Shown here: positions 62,832-64,000 of the stretch, piece after piece
Layout: each line of letters begins with the position of its first letter
Position numbering within the stretch: the stretch's first letter is position 1
Assembly (NCBI RefSeq): GCF_014655715.1
Contig: NZ_BNBM01000004.1
Location: 319,639-383,638 of the forward strand
From: Streptomyces lanatus
Lineage (GTDB): Bacteria > Actinomycetota > Actinomycetes > Streptomycetales > Streptomycetaceae
Direction: 5' to 3'
DNA length: 64,000 nt
The notes under the pieces: model-generated
Databases searched by the model: none
What the model was told of the DNA's origin: nothing
What the model saw: only the letters and a program-made list of their open reading frames with translations
Position numbers and translations under genes: made by a program

Positions 62832-63680
62832 TCAGCGCGCCGCGGGGTCCGCGGGCGCGGCGAGGAAACGGTGCAGGGAGGCCTTCATAGCGGTGACGAA
62901 GGCGTCGCGTCGCGCGTCGTCCAGGGCGTCGAGGGAGAGATAGGGGTTGAGGTCCTCCAGTTCGACCAGCAGCAGCTCGCCGCCCGGCGCGCGGCAGGCG
63001 TCCACGCGCTGGATGCCGTGGTCGAGGCCGTTCCACTCGATGAAGCGCCGGGCGAACTCCAGGTCGCCGGCGGTGGGTTCGTACGGCTCCAGCTGCCAGC
63101 GCCGGTCTGTGTGCGGCGCGTAGAGGGCGTACTGGAAGTCGTGGTCGACGAAATAGAACGACACCTCGTAGGCGAAGTCGACACAGGGCTGGACGAGGAC
63201 GTCCCCGTCGATCGCCTCGCGCACGCCGTCCGACGGCACGATCCGCAGCCCCATCGAGTCGGCGCCGAGCTTCGGCTTGACGACATAGCGGTCGGTCTCC
63301 GGCAGGCGGTGCAGGTCCTCGGGGCAGTCCACGGTGGGGATGACCGGGTAGCCGGCCGCGGTGAGGTCGAGCAGGTACTGCTTGCCGGCCATGTCCGCCT
63401 TGCCGGAGAGCGGGTTGTACACGCGCGTCCCGGCTTCGGCGGCGCGCCGGCGGAAGACGTCGTAGGCGTCCTGGTACGTCAGGACCGGCCCGCTGTTGCG
63501 GACGACCACCGCGTCGAAGGCGTCCATGAGCGCGGCCGCGTCCCGGGGGTGGCACAGGGCGAGGTCGAAGTCGTCGCGCAGCCGTGAGGTGAGGAGGATG
63601 TCCTCGTCGCAGTAGCGGCGCCCGCGGGCCGGGTAGGCCAGGTCGGTGACGTACAGGACGCGGGGTCGGGCGGGCGGCAT
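62832..63680 (-). CDS. ATP-grasp-like protein
   Basis: This 282-residue protein resembles the ATP-grasp fold: an N-terminal Rossmann-like part (RVLYVTDLAYPARGRRYCDE), then DRYVVKPKLGADSMGLR with the expected nucleotide-binding Lys, and a C-terminal acidic metal-binding end (ELLLVELEDLNPYLSL). Such enzymes join a carboxylate to an amine or thiol using ATP. No carrier protein or peptide precursor gene is adjacent, so its substrate is unknown. It is divergent from the TetR gene at the right edge. Confidence 0.68.
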   Translation of the reverse strand: MPPARPRVLYVTDLAYPARGRRYCDEDILLTSRLRDDFDLALCHPRDAAALMDAFDAVVVRNSGPVLTYQDAYDVFRRRAAEAGTRVYNPLSGKADMAGKQYLLDLTAAGYPVIPTVDCPEDLHRLPETDRYVVKPKLGADSMGLRIVPSDGVREAIDGDVLVQPCVDFAYEVSFYFVDHDFQYALYAPHTDRRWQLEPYEPTAGDLEFARRFIEWNGLDHGIQRVDACRAPGGELLLVELEDLNPYLSLDALDDARRDAFVTAMKASLHRFLAAPADPAAR

Positions 63681-63848
63681 GACTGTGGCTCCTCGGCTGT
63701 GACTCCTCGGCTGCGGCGGCAGGTGATCGTATGCGGGCGGGTGTCGGCCGGACAAATATCCGATCGGCCGGGGCAGGGGGAGCACTCAGTTCCCTGTCCG
63801 GGCTGCACCGAGTGCCATTCAGGCATCTCTGGGTGCTACGTTCCGTCC

Positions 63849-64000
63849 ATGAGCTCCATCAGCGCGAAGCCCCCGATGCGGGACGCCCTGGTCGCGGCGG
63901 CGTTCCAGCTGTTCCTGGAGCGGGGCTACGAGCAGACGACGGTGGACGACATCGTGACGCTGGCCGGCGTCGGACGGCGGTCGTTCTTCCGCTACTTCCC
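63849..64000 (+). CDS. TetR-family regulator (partial)
   Basis: Only the first 50 codons are in the window. They contain a TetR helix-turn-helix with the usual hydrophobic pattern (LVAAAFQLFLERGYEQTTVD, then LAGVGRRSFFRYFP). It is divergent from the ATP-grasp-like gene at 63680, which is a plausible target. Confidence 0.8.
   Translation, partial: MSSISAKPPMRDALVAAAFQLFLERGYEQTTVDDIVTLAGVGRRSFFRYF

Overview
The window is high-GC actinomycete chromosome, almost certainly Streptomyces or a close relative. The signs are very strong G/C bias at third codon positions, frequent GTG and TTG starts, chains of 4-bp start/stop overlaps, sugar ABC importers that lack their own ATPase (the Streptomyces MsiK arrangement), a CebR-like operator and a proteasome beta subunit. 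No tRNA, rRNA, insertion sequence or CRISPR array was found.

Layout. (1) 1-7946, minus strand: the first genes of a hybrid PKS/NRPS cluster that continues beyond the left edge. They are an MFS exporter, a KS-AT-ACP polyketide synthase and an aminotransferase / luciferase-like monooxygenase / condensation protein; the order predicts a beta-amino, probably hydroxylated, acyl unit passed to an NRPS. (2) 8280-13032: a meta-cleavage type aromatic catabolic operon (extradiol dioxygenase, FAH-family hydrolase, acyl-CoA ligase) divergent from a TetR regulator, with two matching operators between them. (3) 13144-16827: a second TetR, an NmrA-type oxidoreductase, and a GT4 glycosyltransferase with an accessory protein. 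(4) 16892-25939: a galactoside-type locus with a GH36 enzyme, a LacI regulator with two perfect operators, an ABC importer and a secreted GH-A/CBM protein, closed by a strong bidirectional terminator. (5) 25944-35163: an ABC exporter, oxidoreductases, AraC and WYL regulators, VOC and cupin proteins and an acetyltransferase. (6) 35164-42698: a GH64 beta-1,3-glucanase behind CebR-like boxes, a sulfite-oxidase-like enzyme, SthA, an APC permease and a hypothetical protein. (7) 42892-47017: an unlinked second-type proteasome beta subunit, two membrane proteins and a small kinase. (8) 46995-56461, plus an RpiR regulator at 60332: a saccharide system made of a ROK regulator, ABC importer, two cytoplasmic lyase-like toroid proteins, a BadF-family sugar kinase and an SIS-domain regulator. 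(9) 56631-64000: a Tat-exported PAP2 phosphatase with an autotransporter-type repeat, a PMT-like glycosyltransferase, small unknowns, a membrane-anchored CBM2 protein, an ATP-grasp-like protein and a truncated TetR gene.

The most interesting items are the AMT-MOX PKS/NRPS start, the ROK/ABC/double-lyase/BadF/RpiR system, the unlinked PrcB paralogue with intact catalytic residues, the PAP2/autotransporter-repeat fusion, and several exact operator pairs that link regulators to their neighbours. Functions are read from motifs by eye; no database search was run.
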